From: Siderastrea siderea
Lineage: Eukaryota > Cnidaria > Anthozoa > Scleractinia > Rhizangiidae
Assembly: GCA_964030785.1 (NCBI GenBank)
Contig: OZ034968.1
Location: forward strand, 66,877,899 to 66,941,898
Direction of reading: 5' to 3'
DNA length: 64,000 nt
In this document: one piece after another, positions 63,831 to 64,000 of the stretch
Layout: each line of letters starts with the position of its first letter
Position numbering within the stretch: position 1 is the first letter of the stretch
Translations under genes and position numbers: made by a program
Notes under the pieces: model-generated
Databases searched by the model: none
Seen by the model: only the letters and a program-made list of their open reading frames with translations
What the model was told of the DNA's origin: nothing

Positions 63831-64000
63831 GAAGCAATTTTTTTTTCATGAATTCATAGTGGGAAGTCATTTGGTCTTTGTCACGTAAATTGTCTAGAGT
63901 ACAATACAAATCCCTGACAAAAAATGTCGTACTGTTCACGTTTTAAAGAAGTTTCAAATCTCGGGATAGCAAGCAGGTCATACAATAATCAGTTATTCAA

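Overview
The window is eukaryotic nuclear DNA from an animal, most likely a cnidarian such as a stony coral (inferred from the host genes, AT-rich introns and transposon families; no marker proves the species). It holds three spliced host genes, several DNA transposons and, at its centre, one nearly intact 21.75 kb Polinton/Maverick element of the adintovirus-like kind.

Layout. 1-5600: no gene seen. 5623-10136 (+): a five-exon family-8 glycosyltransferase-like gene that I can join in frame. 11357-33106: the Polinton, with terminal inverted repeats (TIRs) of about 415 bp and a perfect 6-bp target duplication, TAGAAT, at 11351-11356 and 33107-33112. 33937-37583 (+): ATP synthase subunit e, four exons. 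40045-55403 (-): the SNARE gene YKT6, eight exons. Its 9-kb third intron carries a complete PIF/Harbinger transposon (44403-50974, TTA duplications) with both genes open. 57073-61671: an ISL2EU-type transposon whose THAP-DDE transposase and SAP/SWIM/YqaJ nuclease genes are each broken by one lesion. The rest is introns, MITEs and satellites.

The Polinton has the full virion and replication set: protein-primed family B DNA polymerase, retroviral-type integrase with chromodomain, adenovirus-type protease, packaging ATPase, double-jelly-roll major capsid protein, three paralogous FYVTL proteins (candidate minor capsid or receptor-binding), a PLA2-domain protein, and a set of small basic proteins. 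The basic proteins share QxGG or MxGG motifs that match the known adenoviral protease cleavage consensus, so the protease and its probable substrates can be read from the same element. The tightly packed, often overlapping genes are mostly on the + strand. Three genes run on the - strand: a possible spliced gene in the left arm, a SLOG-fold protein, and an acidic protein divergent from the polymerase. Many genes have a TATA box 36-65 nt upstream of the ATG, commonly inside the preceding gene.

Unusual cargo: a SLOG nucleotide-sensing-fold gene plus a two-TM protein resembling SLATT effectors; a tRNA-like Pol III unit between protease and ATPase; a two-GRF-finger protein; host-type SRF, CRE, ETS, E-box and AP-1 motifs in TIRs and promoters. 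SLOG and integrase each carry a one-base frameshift in a short C run, so the copy is either just decaying or affected by homopolymer sequence errors.
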